A DNA stretch of 64,000 nucleotides from Trichobilharzia szidati (GCA_944472155.2 OX235272.1:99392020-99456019), one strand, 5' to 3'; counted from the stretch's first letter, positions 45,212 to 58,430 are shown. Translations and numbers: made by a program. Notes: a model not told the origin generated them from the sequence alone.

Positions 45212-45711
45212 NNNNNNNNNNNNNNNNNNNNNNNNNNNNNNNNNNNNNNNNNNNNNNNNNNNNNNNNNNNNNNNNNNNNNNNNNNNNNNNNNNNNNNNNN
45301 NNNNNNNNNNNNNNNNNNNNNNNNNNNNNNNNNNNNNNNNNNNNNNNNNNNNNNNNNNNNNNNNNNNNNNNNNNNNNNNNNNNNNNNNNNNNNNNNNNNN
45401 NNNNNNNNNNNNNNNNNNNNNNNNNNNNNNNNNNNNNNNNNNNNNNNNNNNNNNNNNNNNNNNNNNNNNNNNNNNNNNNNNNNNNNNNNNNNNNNNNNNN
45501 NNNNNNNNNNNNNNNNNNNNNNNNNNNNNNNNNNNNNNNNNNNNNNNNNNNNNNNNNNNNNNNNNNNNNNNNNNNNNNNNNNNNNNNNNNNNNNNNNNNN
45601 NNNNNNNNNNNNNNNNNNNNNNNNNNNNNNNNNNNNNNNNNNNNNNNNNNNNNNNNNNNNNNNNNNNNNNNNNNNNNNNNNNNNNNNNNNNNNNNNNNNN
45701 NNNNNNNNNNN
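45212..45711. other. Assembly gap (500 N)
   Basis: Exactly 500 N, probably a placeholder of arbitrary length. It separates the LTR of J from the tandem array, so the J insertion site and the start of the array are unknown. Confidence 0.99.
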
Positions 45712-47306
45712 GAATGAGTATAATGTAGTAAGTGTGGAGTGTGTGGAATGGCGGTGTGGTGACGTGCGTGAGAGAAGGAGAGATGGTTGGCAGTCCCCTG
45801 CACAAGGTTGGATAGGGCACCTGTTGCCCACTCTCCGGAGGCATGAATCGTCCGCTACATCGGATGGCCAGTTTCTACCCCCTCCACTCCATCACACTCA
45901 TATCTTGACAACTCTCCTCCTAGTCATCATCAAGCTGCCTCTTCTCTCTCTCTCTCTCTTTCTCTATCTCTCTGTCTGTCTGTCTGTCTCTGCATATTCG
46001 CCACATCCGAAATTTCCAACTACACCCCCACTCTCTGTGCTCCATGCATACACCCGAACCAACCCACTTCAGCCAACAATCTCACACTCACTGTGAAGCC
46101 ACGCTAGCTAGCACATGTGCACACGCAACACACCTATCGAAACACCGATCAATGTCACATATCACTAACAACGCTAACCAAAAACAATATCACAACACTT
46201 TCACTCCCTCATTCTCACACATCTAGAAGAGCCAGTCAGTCGTGTGAAAACCTCATACCACAATCAGTCGAGCATATTGCGAAACGCTGACTGGTTAGCA
46301 TAACAAAGGACCTTCTATCCGATAACTTCGGATTCTATAGTTATTTGTCCACATTAGTTGAAGGATAATTGATATAAGCAACACCAATTTATTGACTTGC
46401 GTTAGCAAGTGATGCTGAGTGTCAGTCAGCAGCGAAGTGCAATTTCTACATGGTATCAATTGGGAGTGAGAAGAAATCCTTTGTCCTGTTAACAGTGACG
46501 GGTGAGTTATCAGATTCACATTATCTTCATCACTGTCATACCTTCCGGGTGTTCACGTGAAAATTAGCCTCGATCTTCGCCTGTAGAAATGCACAGGCGA
46601 ACATTTCCGTCAGAAGCTAGTCAGCTCCTCTCACTCAGACTACACAACAAAGCCAGACTAAGCTAACCTGAAAAGCATACTCGGGGAAAAGCTCTCCTCG
46701 TCATCGTAGTCGCAATCGAAATCGAAATCCTCAAAATTACCAGATAACCTAAGAGATAGCGTCAATCACAAAGGCAGTCAGTGTTCACACCATGCAAACT
46801 GGCAGTCGGCTAACAGAACATTTACTCACAATTTACAGACAAAACGATAGTAGTCACGTCAGCTGATAACAGACATTGAGACAAGGCGAGATAAGCTTGA
46901 TAGAAGCAGGTGGAAACTAGTAGTGTAATTGATAGAACCAGTAGTGCTATTTCTATTGCTATAGCTATAGCTATTGCTATTGCTATTGCTATTGGCGGTG
47001 CTAGTGCTAGTAGTAGTCGTGGTTGTCGTGGTAGTCGTAGTGGTTTTAGACAGTTGCGTTGCGCTAGTGAAATGTTTGAGAGTAGTTAGTTAGATAATTT
47101 TATGGGAGAGGGCAGATTTTGTGCGAGATGAGGATATACTACTTATTAGGAAGTGGTGATCGCAAGGGATTGCAGAGCACTGGTCTTGAGAACTGTGACT
47201 GGAGTATTTTGATTGTTGTTCATTTGGTGTGTGTGAGAGTGTTCAATGCGTGGTGTGTGTCGCGTGAGGAGTATTTAGTTGAGATGTGCAAATGTGTATG
47301 TGAGTG
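45712..47306 (+). repeat. Tandem array unit 1 (about 1.6 kb)
   Basis: First visible unit, 1595 bp, starting GAATGAGTATAATG. It contains a CT/GTCT microsatellite (about 45940-45990, four GTCT), a perfect 9-bp hairpin TTCGCCTGT...ACAGGCGAA (46576-46601) and a hexamer tract of GCTATT/GCTATA (about 46950-46995) followed by GGTGCTAG and GTAGTCGTGG words. Two frames in it stay open in every unit but have low-complexity composition, so I do not call a gene. Confidence 0.9.
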
Positions 47307-48917
47307 GAATGAGTATAATGTTGTAAGTGTGGAGTGTGTGGAATGGCGGTGTGGTGACGTGCGTGAGAGAAGGAGAGATGGTTGGCAGTCCCCTGCACAA
47401 GATTGGATAGGGCACCTGTTGCCCACTCTCCGGAGGCATGAATCGTCCGCTACATCGGATGGCCAGTTTCTACCCCCTCCACTCCATCACACTCATATCT
47501 TGACAACTCTCCTCCTAGTCATCATCAAGCTGCCTCTTCTCTCTCTCTCTCTCTCTTTCTCTATCTCTCTGTCTGTCTGTCTGTCTGTCTGTCTCTGCAT
47601 ATTCGCCACATCCGAAATTTCCAACTACACCCCCACTCTCTGTGCTCCATGCATACACCCGAACCAACCCACTTCAGCCAACAATCTCACACTCACTGTG
47701 AAGCCACGCTAGCTAGCACATGTGCACACGCAACACACCTATCGAAACACCGATCAATGTCACATATCACTAACAACGCTAACCAAAAACAATATCACAA
47801 CACTTTCACTCCCTCATTCTCACACATCTAGAAGAGCCAGTCAGTCGTGTGAAAACCTCATACCACAATCAGTCGAGCATATTGCGAAACGCTGACTGGT
47901 TAGCATAACAAAGGACCTTCTATCCGATAACTTCGGATTCTATAGTTATTTGTCCACATTAGTTGAAGGATAATTGATATAAGCAACACCAATTTATTGA
48001 CTTGCGTTAGCAAGTGATGCTGAGTGTCAGTCAGCAGCGAAGTGCAATTTCTACATGGTATCAATTGGGAGTGAGAAGAAATCCTTTGTCCTGTTAACAG
48101 TGACGGGTGAGTTATCAGATTCACATTATCTTCATCACTGTCATACCTTCCGGGTGTTCACGTGAAAATTAGCCTCCATCTTCGCCTGTAGAAATGCACA
48201 GGCGAACATTTCCGTCAGAAGCTAGTCAGCTCCTCTCACTCAGACTACACAACAAAGCCAGACTAAGCTAACCTGAAAAGCATACTCGGGGAAAAGCTCT
48301 CCTCGTCATCGTAGTCGCAATCGAAATCGAAATCCTCAAAATTACCAGATAACCTAAGAGATAGCGTCAATCACAAAGGCAGTCAGTGTTCACACCATGC
48401 AAACTGGCAGTCGGCTAACAGAACATTTACTCACAATTTACAGACAAAACGATAGTAGTCACGTCAGCTGATAACAGACATTGAGACAAGGCGAGATAAG
48501 CTTGATAGAAGCAGGTGGAAACTAGTAGTGTAATTGATAGAACCAGTAGTGCTATTTCTATTGCTATTGCTATAGCTATAGCTATAGCTATTGCTATTGC
48601 TATTGGCGGTGCTAGTGCTAGTAGTAGTCGTGGTTGTCGTGGTAGTCGTAGTGGTTTTAGACAGTTGCGTTGCGCTAGTGAAATGTTTGAGAGTAGTTAG
48701 TTAGATAATTTTATGGGAGAGGGCAGATTTTGTGCGAGATGAGGATATACTACTTATTAGGAAGTCGTGATCGCAAGGGATTGCAGAACACTGGTCTTGA
48801 GAACTGTGACTGGAGTATTTTGATTGTTGTTCATTTGGTGTGTGTGAGAGTGTTCAATGCGTGGTGTGTGTCGCGTGAGGAGTATTTAGTTGAGATGTGC
48901 AAATGTGTATGTGAGTG
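47307..48917 (+). repeat. Tandem array unit 2
   Basis: 1611 bp, near-identical to unit 1 apart from microsatellite lengths (six GTCT; different GCTATA/GCTATT order) and single bases (for example GCCTCCATC versus GCCTCGATC near 48175). Confidence 0.9.
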
Positions 48918-49170
48918 GAATGAGTATAATGTAGTAAGTGTGGAGTGTGTGGAATGGCGGTGTGGTGACGTGCGTGAGAGAAGGAGAGATGGTTGGCAGT
49001 CCCCTGCACAAGGTTGGATAGGGCACCTGTTGCCCACTCTCCGGAGGCATGAATCGTCCGCTACATCGGATGGCCAGTTTCTACCCCCTCCACTCCATCA
49101 CACTCATATCTTGACAACTCTCCTCCTAGTCATCATCAAGCTGCCTCTTCTCTCTCTCTTTCTCTATCTC

Positions 49171-49215
<45 letters not shown>

Positions 49216-50488
49216 GCATATTCGCCACATCCGAAATTTCCAACTACACCCCCACTCTCTGTGCTCCATGCATACACCCGAACCAACCCACTTCAGCCAA
49301 CAATCTCACACTCACTGTGAAGCCACGCTAGCTAGCACATGTGCACACGCAACACACCTATCGAAACACCGATCAATGTCACATATCACTAACAACGCTA
49401 ACCAAAAACAATATCACAACACTTTCACTCCCTCATTCTCACACATCTAGAAGAGCCAGTCAGTCGTGTGAAAACCTCATACCACAATCAGTCGAGCATA
49501 TTGCGAAACGCTGACTGGTTAGCATAACAAAGGACCTTCTATCCGATAACTTCGGATTCTATAGTTATTTGTCCACATTAGTTGAAGGATAATTGATATA
49601 AGCAACACCAATTTATTGACTTGCGTTAGCAAGTGATGCTGAGTGTCAGTCAGCAGCGAAGTGCAATTTCTACATGGTATCAATTGGGAGTGAGAAGAAA
49701 TCCTTTGTCCTGTTAACAGTGACGGGTGAGTTATCAGATTCACATTATCTTCATCACTGTCATACCTTCCGGGTGTTCACGTGAAAATTAGCCTCGATCT
49801 TCGCCTGTAGAAATGCACAGGCGAACATTTCCGTCAGAAGCTAGTCAGCTCCTCTCACTCAGACTACACAACAAAGCCAGACTAAGCTAACCTGAAAAGC
49901 ATACTCGGGGAAAAGCTCTCCTCGTCATCGTAGTCGCAATCGAAATCGAAATCCTCAAAATTACCAGATAACCTAAGAGATAGCGTCAATCACAAAGGCA
50001 GTCAGTGTTGACACCATGCAAACTGGCAGTCGGCTAACAGAACATTTACTCACAATTTACAGACAAAACGATAGTAGTCACGTCAGCTGATAACAGACAT
50101 TGAGACAAGGCGAGATAAGCTTGATAGAAGCAGGTGGAAACTAGTAGTGTAATTGATAGAACCAGTAGTGCTATTTCTATTGCTATAGCTATAGCTATTG
50201 CTATTGCTATTGCTATTGGCGGTGCTAGTGCTAGTAGTAGTCGTGGTTGTCGTGGTAGTCGTAGTGGTTTTAGACAGTTGCGTTGCGCTAGTGAAATGTT
50301 TGAGAGTAGTTAGTTAGATAATTTTATGGGAGAGGGCAGATTTTGTGCGAGATGAGGATATACTACTTATTAGGAAGTGGTGATCGCAAGGGATTGCAGA
50401 GCACTGGTCTTGAGAACTGTGACTGGAGTATTTTGATTGTTGTTCATTTGGTGTGTGTGAGAGTGTTTAATGCGTGGTGTGTTTCGGG
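48918..50488 (+). repeat. Tandem array unit 3 (cut at its end by element M)
   Basis: Same unit with about ten GTCT repeats. It ends at about 50488 where the LTR of element M begins, close to the point where the next unit would start. Confidence 0.88.
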
Positions 50489-50984
50489 TGAGTATTGGAC
50501 CTAACAGCTGCGTAACTCTTTACCAACAATTAAGATTACAGTACATTTACTAAGATATACGTATATATAATTTATATTCAGTTCACTGAAGTTAATATTC
50601 ACAAAATATCTGAGCTTATTTGATGGAAATCTGTGATAGTCACAAAATACACATATTATAGGCGTACGAAATTATAGGAATGTATTTGTCCTTTTCTTGA
50701 TTATACAATTGCTGCACTTCACCTTAGAGCTCTCAACCTTCGGAGGTCTCCGCGTAGAGAAATGCAGATTGAAGTAAAGCTCGTTATGTGAATGTGTCAA
50801 TCCGTGCGAGGCAGAGTTGGTAGGCAGATGGGCTGAGCGAGCCGCCGGAGAGAGAGCAACCAATTCGTTCCTTGCGCGCGGTCCAAGGTAGAGTTCTTTT
50901 CAATCTCACCTAACAACCACGATTTTCATTGGATTCCTTGTTTTTCGGTGAACATATAATTTGATATGTTTTTAGGCCGCCACA
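50489..50984 (-). repeat. 3' LTR of element M
   Basis: Ends in CCGCCACA at 50984, the same sequence that closes the element at 53640. The left boundary is set from the loss of array sequence at about 50489 and is approximate. Confidence 0.65.
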
Positions 50985-51338
50985 CGGCTCCCCCTCTTAG
51001 TAGTCCGGAGGGACTGCTACTGACCATTTGCAGTACACTTGTGAGAAGAAAAATAATTATAATGCTACATAACACTATGGGAATACGGAAAAAAATGGAA
51101 AAGATTTTTTTTACGTTTTTGTGAATAGTTCGACATCAACTTCTGAACTGGAAGTGGGTGGGAGTACAAGGGATACATATGACGGAGAGTGAACACGCAC
51201 ACAAACCAAAAAAAATTGTTTTAATAACACAGGTGAGTATACGTCAGCTCTGTTTATATGACAAATGAATGAACAAAATTGCGAAAGAGATCAATGTTAA
51301 TTGGAATGATGGCATCAAACTGAATGGCACTAATGATG

Positions 51339-51369
<31 letters not shown>

Positions 51370-51593
51370 GTAAAGATAACGTCCGTTAAATCGCTAACCA
51401 ATATAGTAGTAATTATGGGAGAATAGTTGTGAATACATATATACACATATACAGTATTGAGGTAGTAAAAAAATAGCAATGCTTCGGAAAAAAAATGATG
51501 TCGTACCTGACACAAATAAACTACGTAAGGCAATAATTAACAACAATAATCAATAATGTATACGTAAAAAAAATTGTTACAACCTTAAAGGTA
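50985..51593 (-). other. 3' non-coding region of element M
   Basis: About 0.6 kb between pol stop and LTR, with an AAT microsatellite (about 51343-51369). No envelope-like frame. Confidence 0.6.
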
Positions 51594-53624
51594 TTAAACA
51601 GTAAAGTGTACAAAACGGGCAGGTTTATTAACCTGCCTGCCACTACGAGTAATGCAAGGGGGAGGTAGCATTATTGGCACCTCTGGAGCTTTGGCGGTTT
51701 CTTGTTTGTCTGGTGAAGTCGTTGTTGGGATGTCGTCGCCATCTGTGTAAGGAGGTTTGAGTCTATCCACGGAGACCGTCATCTTTTTACCTTCTTTGCT
51801 CACTGTGAAATATTTTTCCGCGCGATGCAGTACTGGGTATGGGCCTTCATATGGAGGTTGTAGTCCTTTCCTGACGTTGTCGATGCGTATAAAGACAAAT
51901 TTACAGGTTTGTAGATGGCTACTTAGGTTTTCTCTGCGGGGAGATTGTCTCGGAGCTATTGGTTGAAGTTGTGACATTCGTCTGGTCATTTGATCAGAAA
52001 ACTCAGAAATATTCACATTTTGAGAGTCATGAGAGGCTACTAGCTGTTCTGGCAGTGTTAAAGTAGTGCCGTAAACTAGTTGTGCGGGTGTACAACCAAG
52101 GTCCTCTTTAACAGTTGATCGTATGCTAAGTAAAAACAGAGGTAAGTATTCAGTCCATTTAGATGCATCATTCTGTGCCATCAGGGAGCTTTTCAGTTGT
52201 CTGTGGAATCTTTCCACTAGACCATTCGCTGCCGGATGATAGGCTGTCGTGGAGATATGTTTCACTGCCAGGAGTCTCGTCAGTTCACGAAAGAGTGTCG
52301 ATTGGAACTGAGCACCTCGATCTGATGTAATAGTAGTTGGTACACTGTAATTTGACACCCAGCGGTCGAGGAAAACCAAAGCAACATTTTCGGCAGATAT
52401 ATCGTTCAGGGGGCATGCAATAGCCCAACGAGTAAATCTATCAATGGCTGTCAGGATATGTGTATATCCTCTTGACGTTGGCAATGGTCCTACAATATCT
52501 ATATGAACATGCTGAAATCTCCTGTCCGGTAAATCAAACGCTTTTGGCGTTGTGATAGTGTGGTGGTGTACTTTGGAGCATTGGCATTGGAGACATTCTC
52601 GTGCCCATCTCCGAATGTCAGAGTTCATTTTAGGCCACACGAAACGTTCGCTGATGAGTCTGACGGTGGCACGTACTCCAGGGTGAGAGAGCGAATGTAA
52701 GTGGTCGAATAAAGCTTTTCGGCATTGCAGAGGAACAAACGGACGATTAGTGCCGTAGATACATCAAAAACTATAGTGGCATCTGACAAGAGAATAGGTA
52801 CGTCCCTGAGCTGTAAGGAAGAGTTTCCACGACAATTTCGAAGTTCTGCGTCATCTCTTTGTAACTGAGCCATACGGTCAAGACTGACGTCTACTGAAGT
52901 TTCAAGCTGGTGTATATCACCTCTTGAAAGAGAATCAGCTACCACGTTTGCGTCCCCTTTGATGTACTGTATGTCAGTTGAAAATTGGGAGATATAGTCT
53001 AACTGTCTGGCTTCTCTTGGGGAGTGTTTATCCAGCGAAGTGGTGAAAGCATAGCACAGAGGTTTGTGGTCAGTAAAAATAGTGAAATGCCGACCCTGTA
53101 GTAAGTAACTGAAGTGTCTGACTGCTAGGTATATAGCCAACAATTCTCTCCCAAAAGTACTGTAACGTGTCTGAGCCGGTTCTAACTTCTTCGAAAAGAA
53201 AGCAAGTGGGGTAGCGTCACCATTAATCTTTTGCTGTAACACCGCGCCCACAGCTACTTGGGAGGCATCTGTGCACAGGATAAGGGATGCTTCGGGGTTG
53301 ATGTGGGACAGTATAACAATCTTGAATAAAGCTTCTTTGACGTTAACAAATGCTTCTCTCGCTTGTTTCGACAGTTGAAACTTTTTTGGATCACCTTTGA
53401 GAAGATCACTGAGAGGTTGTACAATGGCGGCACATGAAGGTATAAAACGTCGATAGAAGTTAAACATCCCCAAAAAACGTCTGACCTTCTTGAGTGAATC
53501 TGGTTCGGGGAAATTTTTGATCTTTTCCTCCATAGGCCTAATACCATCTTCGGTTATGTGGTGCCCTAGAAACTGTATAGAGGAGACACCGAATATGCAC
53601 TTTTTGAGGTTAATGGCGACGCTG
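51594..53624 (-). pseudogene. Element M pol: RT end, RNase H, integrase
   Basis: CsRn1-type pol lacking protease and the RT catalytic core. Seen in order: KKCIFGVSSIQFLGHHI (RT thumb side), RNase H ([26 protein letters not shown]), then a single-base frameshift near 52752, and integrase from WPKMNSDIRRWAREC.QCQ (zinc finger) through [21 protein letters not shown] and LVERFHRQL, ending TRSGRQVNKPARFVHF at 51594. Integrase catalytic residues are kept. The frame cannot start properly because everything upstream is deleted. Confidence 0.88.
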
Positions 53625-53640
53625 TTTTTAGGCCGCCACA

Positions 53641-53885
53641 AACTGGCAGTCGGCCAACAGAACATTTACTCACAATTTACAGACAAAACGATAGTAGTCA
53701 CGTCAGCTGATAACAGACATTGAGACAAGGCGAGATAAGCTTGATAGAAGCAGGTGGAAACTAGTAGTGTAACTGATAGAACCAGTAGTTCTATTTCTAT
53801 TGCTATAGCTATAGCTATAGCTATTGCTATTGCTATTGCTATTGGTGGTGCTAGTGCTAGTAGTAGTCGTGGTCGTCGTGGTAGT
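53641..53885 (+). repeat. Array fragment between elements M and N
   Basis: Matches the unit from AACTGGCAGTCGG through the GCTATT/GCTATA tract to GTCGTGGTAGT, with a few substitutions (GGCCAAC versus GGCTAAC). It ends in GTAGT, the target duplication of element N. Confidence 0.85.
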
Positions 53886-54188
53886 TTTTCGGACGAGGCA
53901 AAACACATGCAATTATCAGGTCATCAGTCAAGTTATTATCGCGTTATTAGCAAGTCGTTAGAATGAAATTGTTCCTGCTTCTGATTGGACGCTTGCACAA
54001 TTCAAACTCTCACCCGGATTGGTTGATTTCCAGTCTACCTTATTTCCTGTATGCATACAGTGAATTTTGTCATAGTAAATGAACCTGGATTTACCATTGA
54101 TTCTCCTTATGTTCTGCTTTACCAGTAAAGTGGACACTCGTCAGTAGTTAAGCAGTGACCTGGTGACAATGGATCTAGCATCATAACA
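53886..54188 (+). repeat. 5' LTR of element N
   Basis: 303 bp, ends ATAACA. The first bases (TTTTCGGACGAGG) differ from the 3' LTR (TATAAGGAAGAGG). Confidence 0.85.
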
Positions 54189-54275
54189 ATTTGCGGCGGG
54201 GTTTCGAATCCATTGCAGTTCAATACAGTCAAATAAATCCCAGATCATCCAGTGCACATCTAGCCTGTCTTCCGA

Positions 54276-55211
54276 ATGACAATTTCATTTGAACAAATGC
54301 AACTTCTCCTTCATCAACAACAGCAACAGTTTGAAGCTTGCCAGCTCAGCTTGATTGGAAATCTTACAAAGCAGTTGTCAATTCAAAATCTCGGCAGTTG
54401 CAACTCAGAGAAAACCGAATTTATTGGGAGTTCAATTGTAGAGTTCAATTTCGAACCTTCAACAGGTGTGACTTTTGAAGCTTGGTTTCGACGCTATGAA
54501 GATCTGTTCCGGGTTGAATGCGCTCACCTAGATGATTCGGTCGAAGTGAGACCACTCCTCCGGAAACTTGGTCCAGCCGAACATAAAAAATATGCCAATC
54601 ATATTCTACCAAAGAACTCCAGAGAACTCAACTTTGAAGAAACCGTTCAAACGTTAACCAATATTTTCGGTGAACAGTTATCTCTCTTCAGTATCCGTTA
54701 CAATTGTTTCGAGATATCCAAAGATCCAGGAGATGATATTCTCACCTATGCTGGTAAGGTGAATCGTGAATGCGAGCGGTCGAAAATTCGATCACTTACG
54801 GATGACCAGTTTAAATGCCTGATCTTTGTCTGCGGTCTCAAATCTTCAGTTGACAGTAATTTTGGTACCCGAATTCTTGCAGAGATTGAACGCAAACCGG
54901 ACATGACTTTACAGGAGGTAACTGCTGAGTGCCAGCGAATCATCAATCTAAAGCATGACACGAAGTTGATTGAGGACGGTCAAGTTCATGAATTTACTTC
55001 TATTCAGGCTGTCAAGTTAAACAATTCTCTGCAAGTCAAACACAAGCCTCCCACAAATTGTTGGTTTTGTGGATCGTGGCATTTTGGTAAATTTTGCCCG
55101 TATAAAAGACATAAATGCAGTATCTGTAACTAGTATGGTCACAAGGAAGGATTTTGTCCCCCAGTGAAACCTAGATCAATCCGATCTCACAATACGATGG
55201 CACAGTCATGA
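54276..55211 (+). pseudogene. Element N gag
   Basis: ATG at 54276 (MTISFEQMQLLLHQQQQQ), 285 codons to TAG at 55131-55133. Capsid-like GVTFEAWFRRYEDLFRVEC and LGPAEHKKYANHILPKNSRE parallel element K. First zinc knuckle CWFCGSWHFGKFC is intact; the stop falls inside the second (CSICN then YGHKEGFC after the stop), and the same frame runs on to a TGA at 55209-55211. Confidence 0.88.
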
Positions 55212-55250
55212 AAGTTTCAATTTCGGTCGACGAAACCTCAAATCAGCAGT

Positions 55251-58200
55251 ATGTTCGCTACCTTCAAAGTTGACTTCGAGTCAAAAAGAAAGTTTGTCAC
55301 ACTTTCTATCAACCAGAAGCCAGTTCGACTACAGTTAGATACTGCTTCTGATATCACAATCATATCTCCCCAGACGTGGCGGGCACTCGGGTGTCCACCT
55401 TATCAGAGAACGGAGCATACTGCAAGAAACGCGTCGGGTGACGTAATGAAATTATCTGGCCAGATTGAATGCGACGTAACTTTCCGGTTCCAAGGAACAT
55501 GCTACATCACCAATCGTCATGATTTGAACTTGCTTGCTATTGACTGGATCGAAAAGATGAAACTCTGGGATGTCCCACTGAACTCAGTTTGTTCCAATGT
55601 ACAGTGCTCAGATAGTCCTACCAACATGTTGATGCATCCGAACTCGACCGCAAAGTTCATCAGTCATCTTCGCACCAAACACGTTGCCGTTTTTCAAGAG
55701 TCTTTGGGTTGCTGCACCGTACAAAAAGCCAAACTATACCTCAAACCTGATGCCAAACCAGTTTTTAGACCAAAACGCCCAGTACCGTATGCCGCATTAT
55801 CGTCCCTTGATGCAGAGCTGGATCGTTTAGAAAAGTTGAACGTAATCAAGCTAGTCGATTACTCATCCTGGGCAGCCCCCATAGTGGTTGTCAAGAAAGC
55901 AAACGGTACCATCAGACTTTGTGCTGATTTCTCAACAGGACTCAATAATGCCCTTGAAGATCAACCTTATCCACTACCAGTACCGCAAGATTTATTTGTC
56001 AAACTGAATGGCGCTAAATACTTCAGTAAACTTGATCTAGCTGAGGCATACCTACAGATCGAGGTCGAAGATGATTCTAAAGAGCTTCTGACAATCAACA
56101 CTCACAAAAGACTGTATCAGTTTCAGCGACTTCCATATGGTGTTAAACCTGCTCCTGCTATATTCCAACAGATAATGGATGCAATATTAGCTGGTGTCTC
56201 GGGAGTGGCCGTTTACCTCGATGATATCATAGTCACAGGAGAAACTCAATTCGAACTCTTCAATCGGTTGGATAAAGTCCTGACAATACTCAGTGATTCC
56301 GGTTTCCATTTACGTCCGGATAAGTGCTATTTTTTCATGAATTCAGTGAAGTACCTGGGATTCATTTTTGACAAAGATGGTCGCAAACCCGACCCCTCCA
56401 GTGTGTCAGCAATTCAACAGATGGCTGCCCCTTATAATCTCAGTACGTTGCAGTCCTTCCTGGGGATGATCAGTTACTATAGTGCGTTCCTGTCAGATTT
56501 ACATCGTCTCAGGGCCCCAATGAATCAGTTGCTCATGAAGAATGCTAGATGGAACTGGTCAGAAGAATGCCAACAAGCTTTCATCAAGGTCAAGAAATTA
56601 TTTCAGTCTGACCTGCTGTCAACACATTACAATCCAAAGCTGGATATAACATTAGCTGCAGATGCGTCCAACTATGGTATTGGTGCTGTCATTTCACATG
56701 TGTTTCCAGACGGTGTTGAAAAGCCAATAGCATATGCATCGCGAACCTTGACAAAGGTAGAGCAGATTACAGTCAGATCGAAAAGGAAGGATTAGCGCTC
56801 GTGTTTGGGATTCAAAAGTTCCACAAAATGCTGCTTGGCCGAAAGTTCACACTTTTTACTGATCACAAACCACTATTATCGATTTTTGGCTCCAAGAAAG
56901 GTATTCCAGTCTATACAGCCAATCAACTCCAACGATGGGCGACTATGCTACTAGGATACGACTTTCAGATCAAGTACAAATCTACAAAAGATTTCGGGAA
57001 TGCGGATGTCCTCTCGCGTTTACTCAGCTATAACAAGCCCGCAAAGGAGGATGCTGTGATCGCCGGCGTTTCTGTCGATGAAGACGTGTACCACGTATTG
57101 ATGAAGGCAATAAACACTTTACCTGTCTCAGCCGACATGGTTCAACGAGAGACGCAGCGTGACCCGACATTACAGTCAGTTCAACAGTATCTGCGTTGTG
57201 GCTGGCCCTCGCGTATTGATTGTCCAGATTTAAAACAGTTCTATCAACGACGACATTCGTTGTCCCTGGTCAATGACTGCATTATGTTTGGCGAACGTGT
57301 GGTCGTGCCTCGAAGTCTCCAACAAAAAGTCATGAGTCAACTACATTTTACGCATCCTGGTATTGGCTGTATGAAATCGTTGGCACGTTGTTACGTCTAC
57401 TGGCCAAATATCGATCGTGAATTAGAAGTGATGGTTCGCTCATGTTCTCGCTGTGCTCAGGCTTTGAAAATGCCTATCAAGACAGACCTACAGCCGTGGC
57501 CCAACCCAGGAAAACCGTGGTCAAGAATCCACATAGATTTTGCCGGCCCAATCAATGGCAAACAGTTTCTCGTGGTAATCGACGCGTATTCCAAGTGGCC
57601 GGAGGTTTTCATTATGCAAAATACCACAGTGACGATAACATTAAATAAGTTGGTTCAGCTTTTCAGCAGATTTGGTGTTCCAGAGATCATCGTTTCCGAT
57701 AACGGACCTCAGTTTACAGCTGAACAATTCAAACAGTTTTGTGAGCGGTTAGGTGTTCAACATATTCGCAGCCCCCCCTTACCATCCTCAGTCAAATGGA
57801 CAAGCAGAGCGTTTTGTTGATACACTCAAGCGCGCACTTCAGAAGTCAAACGGGGAGGGATCGATAGAGGATGTATTGCACAATTTCCTCTTCATTTATC
57901 GAACCACAACCAACCCATCATGCCCAAATCAAACATCTCCCGCAGAAGTTATGTTTGGAAGAAGATTACGTACTACTTTGGATACAATTATCCCGATCCC
58001 ATCAAGACGGAGTAAATGTGGTCGAAATAGTGAACTTTGGTTCAATAGACGTCATGGCACAAAGCAAAGAAGTTTCATGGTTGGTCAGTCGGTACTGGTT
58101 CGTGATTACCTACGGAGAGATCGTCCATGGGTTTCTGGAGTGATCGTTGGATGAAAAGGCCAAGTCATTTACAAGGTCAAGGTTGGAGACCTTATTTGGG

Positions 58201-58430
58201 TCAGGCATGCCAATCAAATAAGAAATAGACTAGTTGGTAAACAGTTGAACGATTCCAAGTCCGCCGACGTACAATTTGAGCTATTGATAGATACGACGGA
58301 TCCGAAAACGTCACATGGCAAAAATAGTCGAAACAAAGGCAAAGTGTCCCAGCAGCAGAGGAGATCATGACGACAACCAGCACCGCCAAAGTACCTACAA
58401 GTGATTCCGCGATACAAAAGCTACCGGTAG
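55251..58430 (+). pseudogene. Element N pol (several frameshifts)
   Basis: Protease LQLDTASDITIIS near 55335; RT with YFSKLDLAEAYLQIEV and VYLDDIIVTG; RNase H start AADASNYGIGAV. A lost base near 56767 closes the first frame at 56795; the next frame carries FTDHKPLLSIF, the integrase zinc finger (HFTHPGIG ... CSRCAQ) and HIDFAGPI, VSDNGPQFTAEQ. An extra C in the run near 57770 shifts the frame again to YHPQSNGQAERFVDTLKRAL and the integrase C-terminus. TGA at 58152-58154 stops this. The family is a gypsy lineage distinct from CsRn1; it may be related to Saci-type elements, which I cannot verify. Confidence 0.88.

Larger units (their letters stand above)
50489..53640 (-). mobile_element. Element M: rearranged gypsy element in the array
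   Basis: 3' LTR about 50489-50984, polypurine tract AAGAGGGGGAGC (rc), long 3' region, and pol from the end of RT through integrase. At the right end only the first 16 or so bases of the 5' LTR (TGTGGCGGCCTAAAAA in minus orientation) remain, joined directly to RT sequence after the YxDD region. The flanks match different points of the array unit, so there is no target duplication; the surroundings were rearranged. Confidence 0.85.

Noticed and set aside
45116..46096. Long frames crossing the gap
   Set aside because: They are open only because N codons carry no stops.
47119..47712. Frame of about 197 codons repeated in each array unit
   Set aside because: It runs through CT/GTCT microsatellites whose length changes shift its end from unit to unit; composition is Cys/His/Ser/Leu-biased and no motif is visible. 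Array homogenisation explains its conservation.
48515..48700. Ala-Ile repeat frame (hexamer tract)
   Set aside because: Translation of a GCTATT/GCTATA microsatellite.
45712..50488. CRISPR-like array
   Set aside because: Units are 1.6 kb direct tandem repeats without spacers; eukaryotic satellite organisation.
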